Source of the DNA: Conchocele bisecta
Taxonomy: Eukaryota > Mollusca > Bivalvia > Lucinida > Thyasiridae
Length of the DNA: 64,000 nucleotides
Direction: 5' to 3'
Assembly: GCA_029237695.1 (NCBI GenBank)
Contig: CM055265.1
Span: 219,841,679-219,905,678 of the forward strand
Below are positions 61,370 to 64,000 of the stretch, piece by piece (the stretch's first letter is position 1; the number at the start of each line of letters is the position of its first letter). The notes under the pieces were generated by a model. It was not told where the DNA came from. It did no database searches and saw nothing but the letters and a program-made list of their open reading frames with translations. The position numbers and the translations under genes are program-made.

Positions 61370-64000
61370 ACATTCTTGTCAAATATTAGTTAGTTGGTTA
61401 GTGATTGAAACAGCTATTGTAAGCAGAAATAGGAACATAAATGTGACTGTGACATGCAACATTGGGTTTATGCGATTTATGTGTAGTTCCTGATCAAATA
61501 TGACACTTGTTTTGGCTAATAACGATATACGTATGTTGCTCGAGAAACATGACGGGCGTTTCATTCATGGAATAGCGAACGGTGTAGACCCCGATCAGAC
61601 TACACGGATGTGCATACTACGCTGGTGGCATACCCCATAAGCCCCGTTTTTCCAGTCTCATCCAGAAATATAGTGGTTATACGCAAACAATGAATAAGCA
61701 CTAAACCTTGTATTTTCATGTGGGGCATGCACAATAAAGCAGACTGTCTAGACATACATGCAAAACAGTTCAGTGGTATCGACCTTAAACAGTCGGACAT
61801 GGTGTTCTAATTCACATGTATGCACACGTGTCGTTACCAACTATCATTTGTCTTCCTTACGCATCGGGAATCAGAAAAAAACGTTCTTTCCATCAAATAG
61901 ATTAACGTATTCATGTAGTGTCATATCCGCTGAAAATATAAACAAACGAGTTAAAAGGTGACCATACTATATACATGTATGACAAACATTACGTCACAAG
62001 TCATGATCGGAAACAGTGAAAACTAGAAAGAAAGTCGCAAATAACAAAGGAATTGCCCCTTAAATACAGAACCCATATGGAATTCATCACGCGCAAGTGA
62101 CGTCCACCTTACATTATGTATACATGTAGGTACGATTATCATAATACTTGTATGTAGGGTTGGTAAGCACAACTAAATAACGTATACATGCCTGAGTAAA
62201 GTCCAGAGTTCTGCAGTCAAAATGGAAAGCGAGATATACCGCCGAAATTATAGGCATGGTCTAGTCTGACCAAAGTGTCAGTCAGGGTCGGTTATCTAAT
62301 TAATGGGTTCATACGTTCAGTCAGCCAATCAGATGGTCCATAATATTCGCGGCAAAAACGATGGGGGCGGGATTAAATGCTGCGCGTGTATTCATGTCTG
62401 GATGCATTACAAACCCTTACAATGCTGAATTCCTCTTTGTCGTCTGCCTTTTAATTTTAGTTTTACACCGGTCTCGGTAGAGCCGGTGGCATATCGTGTT
62501 TGGACTGTGCATCCTTGTGTCTGTCCTTCACAAGTTCGCTCGAGTTTCGAAAATATATCTGCTACCCTGTGGCCAGGAATTCGTGTGCCGACAGGCCACA
62601 TTTTCTTGTACGTAATGAAAACCTGGTTTGTAAGCACCTGATAATTGTCTCAAATGTAGACAATTATCATGTGCTGTCCAACATGTGCATTGCTAAAACC
62701 TGTCTGAAAAATATAAAAGCAGACGATAATATCCGGTTTTGGCCTTTTAAGAGATCATTATAAATTTAGTTGTTTTCACTATAAGACACGTGTATGTAGA
62801 CACGCGTAATGGGGTAACGCTCATACAATATTAATTCTGAGTACATAACTCTAATTGAATTTAATTACACTGCATGAAGCGTTATTACGGAGTAGTCCTT
62901 CCAAATTTGCGTTTATTTCATTTCTACTTCGTGGAAAGTGACATAACAATATTGCTAATACACACTTTCTTGGGTAAGTTTATGGTAATAGTTTTGTGTT
63001 ATGTTGTAGAATTGTTTCTCAATAACAATATAGCGAATTATGAACGTCAACGCCCTGCAGGTTTTCCCTATATTTTAGTGCGCGAAACGTAAATAAAATT
63101 GCGCAATTGTTGACCGTGGTCTAGCCATAGTGCATCCTGTGCAGCTAATGCAAAATGGGACGATACCCTGCCGGGATATGGTCCCAAAACGTTTACACAA
63201 GTAATCAACGGATCGTCATGTCGCAGTCACACTGCACCGGCAATCAAACATTGCGGATAATTATAGTATCAATAGTAAATTGAATTACAATGGAACCACA
63301 TGTGTTATCATTCTCATGAGAAGATTATAATAAATGCAGTGCACCAGATAACCATATGGAGGCGATTCTCATGTTCAGTACTCTATGACTAAATTTATTA
63401 AAAATCGGTGCATTCACTTAGCCGATAAAACATGATGAAACAGAAATTTTAGCGCTTTCGCGAACTTAACAGTGGGGCAAATTTATTTTAATTCCTGCTT
63501 CCTTTCACACAGCTTCTTGATATTCGTTAAACTAAAGCACCACCAGGCGCGCTTCGTTGTCTTCTGACAACTCTTGTTACCCAATCCATTGATGCGCATC
63601 TTCCAAAGATGATGCTCCAGAGACTATGCAGGTAACTTGCACTCTAGACACATTCTGACATGTGTATCGAGATTAAACATTAAATAATAAAGGCAACTTA
63701 ACGGGTCTCGGAGTAAACTTTTATTTTCCTTTTTCCTTCTCAGTATAGTTTACATATATATAGGCTTTTCGGTAACATTTCGGAATATTATTTCTATTTT
63801 GTATAAAATCACACTGAAATTACTAGTGGTTCTGGCGAGTTTTGGAACAGGTATGACGGTTCTTATGCCGTCCGTTCCTATTTGGAACCACCTGTAGCAT
63901 GCAAATGACTGTAAACAACTACATGTTATTATAATAGTATTATGTTTTGACTCAGTGTAGTTCAAATACTAGTCATCAATGTACAGTCTCAAAAGAGTTA
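61370..64000. other. right end of window, nothing callable
   Basis: A dispersed-repeat piece lies at 61545-61670 (GAATAGCGAACGGTGTAGAC, CATAAGCCCCGTTTTTCCAG) and is related to 33950-34050. The remainder is AT-rich with short frames lacking domains. The frame at 62407-62637 (minus) is not supported. Confidence 0.4.

Overview
The window looks like animal nuclear DNA, most likely from a bivalve mollusc. Genes are sparse and split into exons, most of the sequence is dispersed repeats, satellites and dead LINEs, and there are tRNA-derived SINE heads. One complete virus-like transposon and two copies of a second virus-like cassette stand out. The mollusc assignment is an inference from repeat style; the species cannot be named from sequence alone.

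Region 1 (1-6530 plus 25169-25320) holds two damaged copies of a GC-rich virus-like cassette. Copy 1 (1-2700) has small membrane proteins, a frameshifted gene of unknown family on the minus strand and a jelly-roll remnant. Copy 2 (5004-6530, continuing at 25169) has a penton-like protein, the intact jelly-roll protein and a coiled-coil/membrane protein. Copy 1 carries a (CAG)n expansion of about 400 bp where copy 2 has only a few CAG units.

Region 2 (6531-25168, 18,638 bp) is a Polinton/Maverick inserted into copy 2. It is bounded by a perfect 6-bp duplication (CTCGCC) and by inverted repeats that start with 5'-AG. The unoccupied target survives as copy 1. The element encodes an intact 1271-residue protein-primed family-B DNA polymerase, a chromodomain integrase, a packaging ATPase, major and minor capsid proteins, an adenain-like protease and several small conserved proteins. 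Most genes other than the polymerase carry a frameshift or internal stop. Two expression modules recur. Small early-type genes sit behind a CCAAT/TATA promoter block and end in histone-mRNA-type 3' stem-loops (GGCCCTTTTCAGGGCC). Other genes end in a shared AATAAA module. This suggests part of the element uses replication-linked histone-style mRNA 3' processing, and it is the most unusual observation here.

Region 3 (25749-28981) holds the last two exons of a PLAC8/cornifelin-like host gene on the plus strand. They are separated by a 3-kb intron filled with (CCGA)n, (CGGA)n and (CAGA)n satellites. Region 4 (33273-36875) holds exons of an ectonucleotide pyrophosphatase/phosphodiesterase (ENPP-like) gene on the minus strand, with several reading-frame breaks.

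Region 5 (the rest) is repeat territory. It contains a LINE at 38.0-41.5 kb (minus) and a second LINE at 47.6-50.2 kb with a 2A-like motif and an inverted 3' half. It also holds a LINE ORF1 fragment, several fold-back MITE families (one with 5-bp target duplications, one piggyBac-like with TTAA), four tRNA-like SINE heads, minisatellites of 26, 36 and 38 bp, and a perfect 54-bp palindrome. The last 2.5 kb show nothing I can call.
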